Below are positions 42,701-54,168 of a DNA stretch of 64,000 nt, piece after piece; the first letter of the stretch is position 1; each line of letters begins with the position of its first letter. Source of the DNA: Aralia elata. Taxonomy: Eukaryota; Streptophyta; Magnoliopsida; Apiales; Araliaceae. The stretch lies in the NCBI GenBank assembly GCA_034770075.1, contig CM068385.1:74144272-74208271 (forward strand). Direction: 5' to 3'. The translations under genes were made by a program, and so were the position numbers. The notes beneath the pieces were generated by a model, which made no database searches, was not told where the DNA came from, and saw nothing but the letters and a program-made list of their open reading frames with translations.

Positions 42701-43612
42701 ATTCGGAACACCCATATCACACATTTCGGATACGGATAAAATCACGTATCAGCTCAAATAAAATTTCAGACACTTGGAAAAATTATTCGTACGCGTACAC
42801 GTATTTATGAAATTATTCAACATCGAAAAAGACACAAAAATTTTATGGCGTGAATAGTGCCTCGGGAAACGTGCCCCGTAAATAGTGATTTTGCGATCTT
42901 TCGCAAAAATCAATTATTCACTCATACGATTCAATAACGCATAAATCTTCATACATTGACATCATTCAGGTTATAAAATAACCTTAAAGGACATCACATA
43001 AAAATAATATTTAATCTATTTAATAATATTAATAAACCCAAATTACCAGGGTATTCACGATTCGCAATCGCTGCTCTTGACGATTAACTCCCCATAAGCA
43101 TATACATCAACGTACATATCTCCCACCCATATTTTGGGTTAGCGCCTTTACAACAAATAACTCGTTCACTAATATTATCCTTCAACTATTTATTTAATCC
43201 AATAAATAGTTATCTAGCGATATTTCTCGAAACCACCAAATTAGCTTATACGAAAACTTTCGTACATACTAATCATCGCCTACACACAATCTAGGTCATA
43301 ATATAACCTTTAAACGCTTAACATATAATATTATTAATAAAAGTCTATTTTATTCAATAATATCCATAAGCTCGAATTATCAAGCTATCCATGACTCGCG
43401 GTCGTTACCATAATTAACTATTAACTCATTCATTCTGAATCTACGTATATATATTACAATTATATATACATATTAAGCTCACTAAATAAATCACATAAAT
43501 ATATATATATATATATATATATAACACATATATATTCCAACTTGAATCATAATAAGAATTATTCTATATTAAATTCTTATTATAATTAATCACAAAAATT
43601 CGGGTTGTCACA
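39799..43612 (-). repeat. 3' LTR of G3
   Basis: TGTGACGCCCCC...GGGTTGTCACA. It contains the GCAAGAATGAGCACG box (40164), a region with many ACGCC words (40850-41215), a GC-rich block (41399-41512), a CT-rich tract (42180-42330), and an AT microsatellite at about 43499-43522. Frames at 40923-41577 and 42154-42451 also occur in the other LTR but do not resemble known proteins. Confidence 0.88.
41399..41512. repeat. GC-rich block in G3 3' LTR
   Basis: About 80 percent G+C in an AT-rich LTR, with words GCGGGCGGGCGGC and GGGCGCGCGCGGGCGCGCGG. A second copy is at 48019-48133. Palindromes are shorter and less regular than in the other cassettes. Confidence 0.7.
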
Positions 43613-44365
43613 TCCTTCCCTCCTTATAAGGATTCCGTCCTCGGAATCACAAATATCAAACCTCTCTTACTCGGTTTGCGTAAACCTTCTCCCAAATTTT
43701 TGTCGTTGAATTATTTCAACGTATTACTATATCATAGGTTTTTCATCGCCTATTTAATCCACTTTCTTAACAGATTCTCGTAGGTTTTATTCTATAACCT
43801 TTATCAACTCAATCATACTCTGAGTATTATCCTATGTTTAACCCATCAATTTCCTTTTCTAAGGATCATTATATGACACAATCATCATAATAATTTAATA
43901 TCATGATTTACTAACTTATAAACATTCGGGATATTACATTCACCCCTTCTTCTAAGAATTTCGTCCTCGAAATTACAACTTAATCATATTTGCTCATTCT
44001 ACTCATCATTCTCTCTAAGAATTTCACTTCTTCTTTTCGGAATTTCATCCGCTCCTTCTAGGAAATATTAATCCCATAACTACTATCATGCTCATATCAT
44101 TCATCCATACAGACTTTCAACAAAGCTTTACACCTTCCTCTTCCAAGGATTCATTTAAAATCGTCGCATTCTATGACTACTTCTTTCTAGGGAAAATTAC
44201 CCTTTTCACATTCAGTTTCCAGAATAATGGAATATCTTTCAAGAGTCTTCAACAATTGTTCAATAATTGTGAAGCGATATAAATCATTGAGTGGCCACCA
44301 TGGCACTTACCTCTTACATGAATTACCAATATTGGATGTTGAGTGGTCATTAAGGACCAAGAACA

Positions 44366-44476
44366 CATACTAGAATCACCAGAAATTCATCTGATAACCC
44401 AACATACTAGAATCACCAGAAATTCATCTGATAACCCGACATACTAGAATCACCAGAAATTCATCTGATAACCCAA
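44366..44476. repeat. 37-bp tandem repeat in G3 interior
   Basis: Three near-perfect copies starting CATACTAGAATCACCAGAAA at 44366, 44403 and 44440, with a partial fourth. Confidence 0.92.
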
Positions 44477-45619
44477 CATACTAATACAATAGGTGATTAG
44501 TCTACTGTACCCGAGGTCATGCATAACCCCTTTTACATACTGTTTGCGCGCGCAGTCGGATTTTCCCGACATCAAAATATTACCCCTTCTATGAGGGTTG
44601 TTCAACTCAGCAGATATAAAAGCCCGCACCAAAACAATTTGGTTTGGAAAACATTGTCAACGAATTCTCGAGTTTCATAATCACATTTCAACATTCGTCT
44701 AGCCGAATCAAATAGCTTAGACTCACATCAATGGTTCGGACATCAATCAAAATATTTTAGCCAACTCAATTGGAATACTTTTTCATACTTTAAAGAAAAC
44801 CAAAAATCATTTTATGACGTCATGATACCGCACTGTTTTTACAGTCCGTTGAGGATTCCGTCATTTTGTGATTTTGTCATACTACATCATACCATTGTGG
44901 GTTGACGATACTATGATCACATCCAACACTAGGTTAATCTGCATTGATGACTCCATCATCTGTCATTCTACACCAGGTTCTATGATGCATTGATGATAAT
45001 TTAAAAATACATTTTGATATTTTCAAATCAACTTTGTCTAGCCGAAACTATTAGCGTAGACATATGAATAATAGTACATTTAAAAATCCTTGGTCCAGAA
45101 ACCTGGCCTCATACATTTTCCGAAGAGCAAAAGTGCAAATGTCAGCACGAAGTCAATAAATTTCGAAGTCTAGCATAACTAGAAGATTTGGAATATCCAT
45201 GTCTCCTCATCAACTTCAATTTCTCTTCAATACATCATTACTTAATAATTCTATCTATTTCTAATATCACCAATGCTCATCATTTTGAGAATTCATAATT
45301 CTCGCTCTACAACTTTCCTATACCCCAATATAGTTCATCCACTTACCACACATCATGAGTTCAGGAACTTGCCACAATAATATGAGTTTAGGAACTTGTC
45401 CTAGCAATACGTAGTCCAAGAACAAATCAAGGACTGTCCATACGCTGAGGGGCTCAAAACATACCATATGATTATGAGTCACGAACTTACCATAAGTATG
45501 AGTTTCAAGAACTCGCACCTAATCTTATTATTCTCTAACCATCAGATATAGATATGAGAAAAGAATCACCTTCTCGTCATACGTATACCGATAGTGCGAT
45601 ACCAGGTTCCAATGATTAT

Positions 45620-45860
45620 CAATATAGGAAGCTAAGTGATTGTCGAACCCATCACAATCCCCTGCCCATACAAGGAATCGATTAACTCGGCCACTAATCA
45701 ATATAGGAAGCTAAGCGGTTGTTACACCAAGCACAAATTCTCCGCCCATACAAGGAATTGTTCAACTCAACCACTATACCGATATAGGAAGCTAAGTGGT
45801 TCTCAAACCAAGCACGAATTCCCCGCCCATACAAGGAATTGTACAACTCAGCCACTAACA
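45620..45860. repeat. About 80-bp tandem repeat in G3 interior
   Basis: Three diverged copies (starts 45620, 45699, 45780) share AATATAGGAAGCTAAG or GATATAGGAAGCTAAG, and GCCCATACAAGGAAT. Confidence 0.88.
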
Positions 45861-46394
45861 TGAGTCCTCAATTGAAATCACCCCCAATCCTAGCTTACTC
45901 GTTGCTCAACAAGAATTTAATTCGTGTTTCATCATCCATAACTCTTTCCGAGTTTTACTCATACTATCTCATAGTACTATCTATCTATAGCATTAAACTA
46001 AAATTTTAAATCATTCAATTGATCGTCTGCCATTCTATGACTTAATCCAATCACGTCGTGATCTTACTCTACAATCGTTTTACATTACGATTTTCCTTAC
46101 CCTACGATCGTTTCATCCTACGATCTTCTTTAGTCTTCTCTTTAATCATACAATAAAACTTTTATGCCTCTACACCTTATAGACCTCGTCTATTTATCAA
46201 TGCTTCTCGTCTTTATTATTGGAGTCAGGTGACTCCTAATTCTTATCTGTTATAACTCTTCAAGATCCTTCTTTGAATCTTCTAAATTTATTCATTATCA
46301 GTCAAACTCTGTCCGAGTTTATTCTTTATCATTATCATCTTTCTACCCTCAGGTTATAGCCTAAGGTTCTCTTACCTAAGGTTTATAACCTATA

Positions 46395-46406
46395 GCTCTG
46401 ATACCA
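46395..46406 (-). other. PBS of G3 (tRNA-iMet)
   Basis: On the minus strand, TGGTATCAGAGC begins 3 bases after the LTR. It is an exact match to the initiator-tRNA complement, unlike the decayed sites of G1. Confidence 0.85.
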
Positions 46407-46409
46407 ACC

Positions 46410-49400
46410 TGTGACGCCCCCAAATCCGGGTTACCTTAACCTCGGGTCTGGTGCATCACGATACATCTCATTCTACACTTGCCAACAACTTATTGCGGAA
46501 TAATAAAAATATTAACATTGATATGATATAAATATTGTCGTCCCAAGCCTCGAAACCATAACTAAAACATAATCTTACTACTATAATGGATAACCTCCAT
46601 TTATAACTCAAGGTTTACATAGACAAATTCACGTAAATCATATACCGTCATCACAACTAAATAATTACAATAAAGAGATATTTAGCAACCTTCCTGTTTC
46701 CATGCATCTCTAATCTTTATCACCACGATATCAAGATAATTGTATTACATCGTAAAATCTGTAAAAGTTTTATTTTGCAAGAATGAGCACGACGGCTCAG
46801 CAAGAACTAACAGTTTTCACATTTCATGCTTCACGTAACACATAAGTTTGCATTTTATCCATGCACCATGATTCTCATACTATGCATCTTACTCATGCAT
46901 TATAAATCTTATGTAATTCATCAATATATATGCATCATGCATCTTATAACATGCCTCATGCATCTCACATTGTATGTTTACAATAATTCAAGTTCCACAT
47001 AGAACAATATAGTCACATAATTGCACATAATACACATTTTAATCATGCTCGCATATAATCCACATAACAGTGAAAGATTTATTGATCAAGTCATATACAT
47101 CAATACATATAAAAAAAATCAACAAGTTACTGAAAGAACTTGCCTTAAGCATTCCTTGCCAAATTATGATGGCTCGTCCTTCAAATATCCTACACAATTT
47201 ATTTAACAATAAAACACCAATTAGCCACTAAAAAGGCTTCATATAATGGTTTACATTATTAGAAATTCTCATCTCCTATTGTTCACGCATTATAGACAAT
47301 TAACGCGATTAACACTAAATCATTTCTCGGCGTCGCGTCATTTGAAAACGTTATGACCCTCATCATCATCAATCCTTATAGGCTCACAATAATCCTACTT
47401 CATGTCTTATAATGTTCATTTTGTTTAAATTGAAACACTATTTAAGTCCATTAACACTTGCCATGGCGTTTCGACGTTTACCCGTCTCACGCCTAATTCG
47501 CCTCTTTTACATGTGCTTAACATGCTCATACATTGGGTTATAATACACTATCATGTTTCATTATTATCAGAAGCAAAATATTAAACAAAGTTATACACAC
47601 TTGTCGCGGCGTTACGACGCTTGCACGCCCATACGCCAAACTTGTTTACTCGAACGCCCAAGTGACACGCAATTGCATACGCCTAACACGCCCATTCGAA
47701 TTGTCCAATACCCAATGGTTAATGTTAAGTATCATTATAAAATCATAATAATCATGTTTTAGAATTTAGAACATCATTTAACAATGTCGGGAGCATTATT
47801 ACTATGCACACAAAAAAAACACGCATGACCGACGCCTACCGTTTGCACAATAGCCCTAAAAATGGTTAATTTCAAAATTTTTCCAGGTAATAAATTTCAA
47901 TTCTAATTAATGGATATTGTAGGTCTATTTCTAAGCTTTCCGGATCATCTTGAATCGCCTAAATCTGAGTCCGTATGAGAAAGTTATGGCCATTTTCCCA
48001 ACGGACGTCGAAGCTGAGTCGGGCAGCGCACACGCGGGCGGGCGGCACCAGGCGCACGGCGTGCGGCAGCAGGCGCGCGCGGGCGCGCGGGGCCTTGGTG
48101 CGGGCACGCGGCTGGCCTGGTGGCCCTTGTCAGACATCGCGATTTTGACCCTCCTTCACTCCAAACCTCATAACTTCTTCTCTAGACCTTCAAATTGGTC
48201 CGTTCCGGACTCTATGGACTCCTAAGACATAGAGCTACAACATATCAAAAATTCAGAGCTACCCATTAACATTAACATGGCCAAATTTTAGGCCAAAGTA
48301 TCGACTCATGCTCTGTTTTGAATGTTCTAAGTGTTCTTCACTAAAATCATCACCAAATCTTTGTTTTAACACCTTTTTACTCGATTCCAGTTGGGTTAAC
48401 TTGGTAATCCATGGAACTACAATACCATAACAACAAATAAATTAAACCAACACGAAATATTAGCTACAGATTGTCCAAAATAGTCCATAGGTCCAAGATT
48501 TGTCCAAAATGTCCATTGTTCTTCATGTTCTTCATCCTCCTTAAGCATAGGTACGAATTTCTTCCATTTTTGTTCCACTTTGATGTTATTAATAGCTTAT
48601 AAGATGTCTTGGTAACAATAAAAATCAACCACAACTAACAATTACAACAACAATTGCAAGAAATGCTCAAACCCAATGGTTTGAGCTCAAGAACACATAG
48701 AACTCAAAAATTTTAATCAAACTCAAATGGAATTGATTTTTTGGTTGATTGTTTACCTTGTAAATCCTTCCTAGGTGCTAAGAAAATTGCTAGGCTCGAT
48801 TGGATTGAGATCCTCCTTCCTTCTTCTTCCTCCTTCCCTTGAACTTGTTCTTCCGTGTTCTTCCTCCTCTTCTTTTCTTGTTCTTCTACTCCTCCTTCAA
48901 TGCCCTCTCACTCTCAATAATCTGCAGCACCTTCACACTCTATCTCTCTCTATCTTCAGTTGGTTTAGGGAATGAATGGGAGAGAAGAAATTTGAATGGA
49001 ATGGCAGCTAGGAGGATTGGGAGGATGAAGGGGAATGGCTCAATAAAGTTCAGCAATTTGGAAGAAAAATAAGGCATTGAGCCTACCAATAGCAGCATGC
49101 TGCCGCCACCCTCTCCATTCCTTGCATTTGATTGGTCTAAAATTGGGGGTTGGTTCCCTCTTGGAGTAACAAGCCAAAATAAATACCCAAATACACAAAA
49201 ATATATCCGAAAACTCCCACTTTTGTACTAAAACTGGTAAATAACTCTACCCAAAATTAAAATGGGTATTACCATAAATATTGGAACGCATAAAAATAAT
49301 TATTGTGGGATTTGTCCAAATATTCGGAACACCCATATCACACATTTCGGATACGGATAAAATCACGTATCAGCTCAAATAAAATTTCAGACACTTGGAA

Positions 49401-50223
49401 AAATTATTCGTACGCGTACACGTATTTATGAAATTATTCAACATCGAAAAAGACACAAAAATTTTATGGCGTGAATAGTGCCTCGGGAAACGTGCCCCGT
49501 AAATAGTGATTTTGCGATCTTTCGCAAAAATCAATTATTCACTCATACGATTCAATAACGCATAAATCTTCATACATTGACATCATTCAGGTTATAAAAT
49601 AACCTTAAAGGACATCACATAAAAATAATATTTAATCTATTTAATAATATTAATAAACCCAAATTACCAGGGTATTCACGATTCGCAATCGCTGCTCTTG
49701 ACGATTAACTCCCCATAAGCATATACATCAACGTACATATCTCCCACCCATATTTTGGGTTAGCGCCTTTACAACAAATAACTCGTTCACTAATATTATC
49801 CTTCAACTATTTATTTAATCCAATAAATAGTTATCTAGCGATATTTCTCGAAATCACCAAATTAGCTTATACGAAAACTTTCGTACATACTAATCATCGC
49901 CTACACACAATCTAGGTCATAATATAACCTTTAAACGCTTAACATATAATATTATTAATAAAAATCTATTTTATTCAATAATATCCATAAGCTCGAATTA
50001 TCAAGCTATCCATGACTCGCGGTCGTTACCATAATTAACTATTAACTCATTCATTCTGAATCTACGTATATATATTACAATTATATATACATATTAAGCT
50101 CACTAAATAAATCACATAAATATATATATATATAACACATATATATTCCAACTTGAATCATAATAAGAATTATTCTATAATAAATTCTTATTATAATTAA
50201 TCACAAAAATTCGGGTTGTCACA
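46410..50223 (-). repeat. 5' LTR of G3
   Basis: 3814 bp, almost identical to 39799-43612. Visible differences are a short A-run insertion near 47812, a shorter AT microsatellite near 50120, and a few substitutions (for example one in the GC block at 48070). High similarity implies a recent insertion relative to its host, copia B. Confidence 0.88.
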
Positions 50224-50569
50224 TAGAAACTAGGGTTTTGTCAACACCCATCTTCTTGAACAACTATTATTCCTTGGTGGATCACCTCTAGAGGCCAAAC
50301 ACTTGGGTGGCTAACGTTGATCAAATGAAGGAATTTAATCGGTGGAATTCAAGGAGAACGCGAAGGAATTGGAGGTGAACTTGTACCTGAGGAAGCTTTG
50401 ATTCACGAGGGTATAATTCTATATCTCTATCTCTTTCGTTTAATTGATAATTGATCACAAGGATGATCATGGTGATGGTTTGTATGAAAAATTTTAAAAT
50501 CCGTTTTATTGCGCTTCCGCACTATTTATGAAATTTGATTGCATGTTCGCGCTATATACAAACCTAACA
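50224..50569 (+). repeat. 5' LTR of copia B, second part
   Basis: It resumes with the duplicated TAGAA, then ACTAGGGTTTTGTCAACACC as in copia A, and ends ACCTAACA at 50569. The PBS TGGCATTAGAGC (50571-50582) follows with two changes from the consensus. Then 59 bp of leader lead to the copia C insertion. Confidence 0.85.
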
Positions 50570-50641
50570 GTGGCATTAGAGCCTAACCTTGTGTTAATTA
50601 TCGATTATTATGATTCAATGTATGTATGGGTATGTGATTAT

Positions 50642-52461
50642 TGAAAGTAGTATGCACACAAGCCAATCATATTTGATATGATGTAGCATATACTTTGTAA
50701 TCTTATTCATTTATTAATAAAAGAATTGAGTTTCTTAAAAGGCATTTTATATTATCTACATAGTGCTGTTATATTAAATGTGATAAACCCATAGTTTTGA
50801 GCAATACTTTTAGAATCATGATGGTGATCATGCTAATGAGATCTAAATTCTAGATAGCTCACAAACTAAAATCGTTCCTAATCGTTGGATTACTAAAAAG
50901 GGGATTAGTGAATCTGGATAGATTAGTACATACGTTGCTTGCTCTTAAGAAGAGGATGATTGATCTCATAATCATTTGTGTGGAAACACTAAAGCAAGTA
51001 TGTAGGTGCTTATTGGAGAATAAGTTCACTGAACGTGGCTCGCTAAGGAATACCTAATGGAGTTTTACTCGCCTGTCAATAGGAATTCCTCTAGTGATAG
51101 TAGTACAAGTGATCCTTGGACTTGAGATCATCATAGTATCTTGTGTATGATGAGTTATACTTTGACATGTCCCTTAAGACCTTTAGGGTATAACAAAGGG
51201 TATGATTGGGTATAATAAGTTATACATGGAGATAGGTGAATGATCAACAAAGAATCTACCACGTCTAGTAAAAGATGTGAATGTCCTATGTAATTCGATA
51301 AATGACAACTCAGTAGTCCTTGGCCAAGGCAGAATGAAATTAGAAAAGAGTTTCTAATTTGCATTATTTAGAGTTGTGCATTTGAGAATCGAAAAACATA
51401 TAATTAAATAAAATAAGACTTGACAGTAATTCCATGTCTTATATTTAATTGGGAGATTGTATGGTAGAAGGATTGAATTGTACGGTAATTATGCACTGAA
51501 AGGTTCTTTTATGATTAATGTTGAAATCTATATTATCTGGAAAGTCGTTGATCGCTAAGGGGGCTTACCCTTATTGTAGAATAAATATTATTTATTTAAA
51601 TGAATTAAATAGTTTAATTTATTTATTTAAATAAGATTAGAATTGTTCTAATTGATTTATTCACAACCGGTTTAATATGGAGAACCTAAAGGGTCACACC
51701 GCAAAAGGAAAATATTTATTTAAGAAGTAAATGGCATAATTATAATAATAAGTTAAGTGTATTTAATTTAGTCTATGGAGATAGAATAAATTAAATAGCT
51801 TAATATTTATTATTTAATATTTTAGAAATATTAAATATAAATTAATAAGAGGAGTCTTATTATTATTATTACTATTACTATTATTTAATTCCTAATAGGG
51901 ATTGGGAATTAATTAATAGAAGTACTCTCACATGAATTCCTAATTAGATTAGGAGTTTAATTTAATTAAAGGAGTTTAATTAGAATAAAAACCCTAATCC
52001 TAAATAGTTTAGGGAAGGGTTTTCCTACATCTATAAATAAGAGAAGTCTTATCATAGATTGGGGTTACACACTCTTGCATAAGAATTGTAGAGAGTACTT
52101 ACAATTTCTATAGAGATAGAAACTAGGGTTTTGCCAATACCCATCTTCTTGAACAAGTATTATTCCTTGGTGGATCACCTCTAGAGGCCAAACACTTGGG
52201 TGGCTAACGTTGATCAAAGGAAGGAATTTAATTGGTGAAATTCAAGAAGAACGCGAAGGAATTGGAGGTGAACTTGTACCTGAGGAAGCTAGAATTCTAC
52301 AAGGGTATAATTCTTATTTTCCATCTCTTTCGTTTAATTAATAATTGTGCATAAAGAAAGATCATGGTGATGGTTTGTATAAAATTTTAAAATCTGATTT
52401 TATCGCGCTTCCGCTTTATTTATGTAATTGGATTGCATGTTCGCGTTATACAAACCTAACA
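50642..52461 (+). repeat. 5' LTR of copia C
   Basis: TGAAAGTAG...CCTAACA, 1820 bp. TATA box at 52032-52039 with AAACCCTAA upstream. The PBS after it reads TGGTATTAAGAGC (52463-52475), with one extra base relative to the tRNA-iMet complement. Confidence 0.88.
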
Positions 52462-52475
52462 GTGGTATTAAGAGC

Positions 52476-54168
52476 CAAACTTTATGCGAATTATTAATTG
52501 TTTTGATTTTGTATATACATTGATATGTGTTTAGAACAATTTAATTGGGCATAATTGTTTGTGTAAAATTATTTTTTATTCTTTTAAATTAAAATAAAGG
52601 ATTTTATTTTGATTTGGAATTTGATTAAAAATAAAGGTGTTTATTTTTATTCAAAAAAAAAAATTGGATAAATTAAAATAAAGAAGTTTATTTTGATTTG
52701 GAATTTGATTAAAAATAAAGGAGTTTATTTTATTCAAAATTGGATAAATTAAAATAAAAGAGTTTATTTTGATTTGGAATATGATTAAAATAAAAGTGTT
52801 TATTTTGATTTGGAATATGATTAAAATAAAGAAGTTTATTTTAATTGAAATTGGATTTCATGATAACTAATTAGAGTTGGAATTGGATTCCATGATAACT
52901 AATTGGAGTTGAAATTGGATTTTATACTAACTAATATTGCCCATTAAATGATATCAATGCATATATGGAATGGTTTTATTATTCATGGGATGAATGTTAT
53001 TTATTGATACATATAGAGATATGTATGATAATAAATAGGGATTGATTATGGACTATTGACCAATGTGTGATTGGATTTATTTTAGTGGATGCTTAAATGT
53101 ATGGGTTTTTATAAATGGGGTCTGCGTACCTCGTCTTCTCTAATTTTTTCTTAATGTAAATTCTATCTCCCTTCTATGTACTTCCCCTTGACTGCTGATC
53201 AAGGTTTCTATTTATTGCAAATAGTTTTTGTAATAGGACTAGTTAGAATTAATTTTGAAGAATTGGAGACAAAGGAGCAAGGAGCGCTTGAAGACCCGTT
53301 TGTAATGGAGCCCGGGTTTAAATGTAATAGTTATATTTAAATTTAATTCTTGCACCCTAGGTTTGACCTTTTGGTTCACTTGGTGGCTCTAGTGAACCAA
53401 ACTAGAATAAAAGTCCATAATCAATCCGGGTAGAATATAGTATTCTATATGTGCATGCTTACTATATATATTATATATTATCCAACATGCTTCGCATGTA
53501 AAATAATATGACGCGTATTTTATATATATATGTGCATGCACGCTAAACAAGATGAGACTAATAATAATAAATCCCTCAAGAAATCATATTAAGTCCTAAG
53601 CGTTCAAAGATATTTGGAATATCGAACGTCGCCTTCTAGCATGGTAAAACAATAGAGTATTAAATATTTAATATGAGTTTGTTGTGTCACCACAAGATAA
53701 GTATTAAATATTTAAGATGTTGTCTTACCACATTTGATGCTTACAAATAGACTGAACGATGCTGTTTTGTTGTGTCACCACAAGGACAGTGTTTTTCTTT
53801 CGAATATATGGAAGTGCTAGGATGGACTTAACTTGGATAATTTTGATTCGGATGTGTCACCACTTGATCAAAATAATCTAAGAGGCAAAATACAAGGAAT
53901 TACATAGAGATGTAATTGACAATAGTTGTCTACCTATTTATTTATATATCGTTTGTTGTGGCACCACAAGGCTATATACATTTGAAATGGGATCCTTATT
54001 CTCAATAGCAGACCTTTAATTAGATTTGCCGAACTATATATTGAGGGTAATATAGTTCGATGAAAATAGTGGGAGATACCAATTTAAAATAAAGACCTAA
54101 TTTATTTTGGTAATTAATTAAATGAATGTATGCTAAAATGTTGTCTATTTCACATGCAGAATTTAAAA
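52476..54168 (+). other. Copia C leader with repeats and four-hairpin array
   Basis: Non-coding. 52580-52850 holds AATAAAGGAGTTTATTTT-type repeats. 53485-53499 is the ACATGC-TTC-GCATGT hairpin and 53600-53632 the long stem. The four-hairpin array spans about 53660-53978, with apical motifs at 53682, 53770, 53852 and 53956. Loops are TCAC in the first three and GCAC in the fourth. There is no GC cassette after the PBS. Confidence 0.7.

Larger units (their letters stand above)
43613..46409 (-). other. G3 interior, non-coding
   Basis: No ORF longer than about 75 codons and no retroelement protein motif. The left end has a polypurine module with hairpin GATTCCG-TCCT-CGGAATC (43631-43648) and a second copy AATTTCG-TCCT-CGAAATT (43957-43974). 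44560-44720 resembles the promoter-proximal part of G1-type LTRs (GGGTTGTTCA, CCGCACCAAA, AATTTGGTTTGGA, TAGCCGAATCAA). 45340-45510 has AACTTGCC-type words like the LTR subrepeats. Two tandem repeats are annotated separately. The PBS GCTCTGATACCA is at 46395-46406 (minus). Confidence 0.75.
39799..50223 (-). mobile_element. G3: LARD-like non-autonomous gypsy element, TSD TAGAA
   Basis: The element is 10,425 bp, flanked by TAGAA at 39794-39798 and 50224-50228. Both LTRs are 3814 bp and nearly identical by eye. The 2797-bp interior lacks any gag, protease, RT or integrase similarity. The PBS beside the right LTR sets minus-strand orientation. Long LTRs with a structured non-coding interior fit the LARD (large retrotransposon derivative) class. 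Its terminal sequences and 3' hairpin module resemble G1 and G2, so a chromovirus of that type could have supplied proteins; that is inference. Confidence 0.85.
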
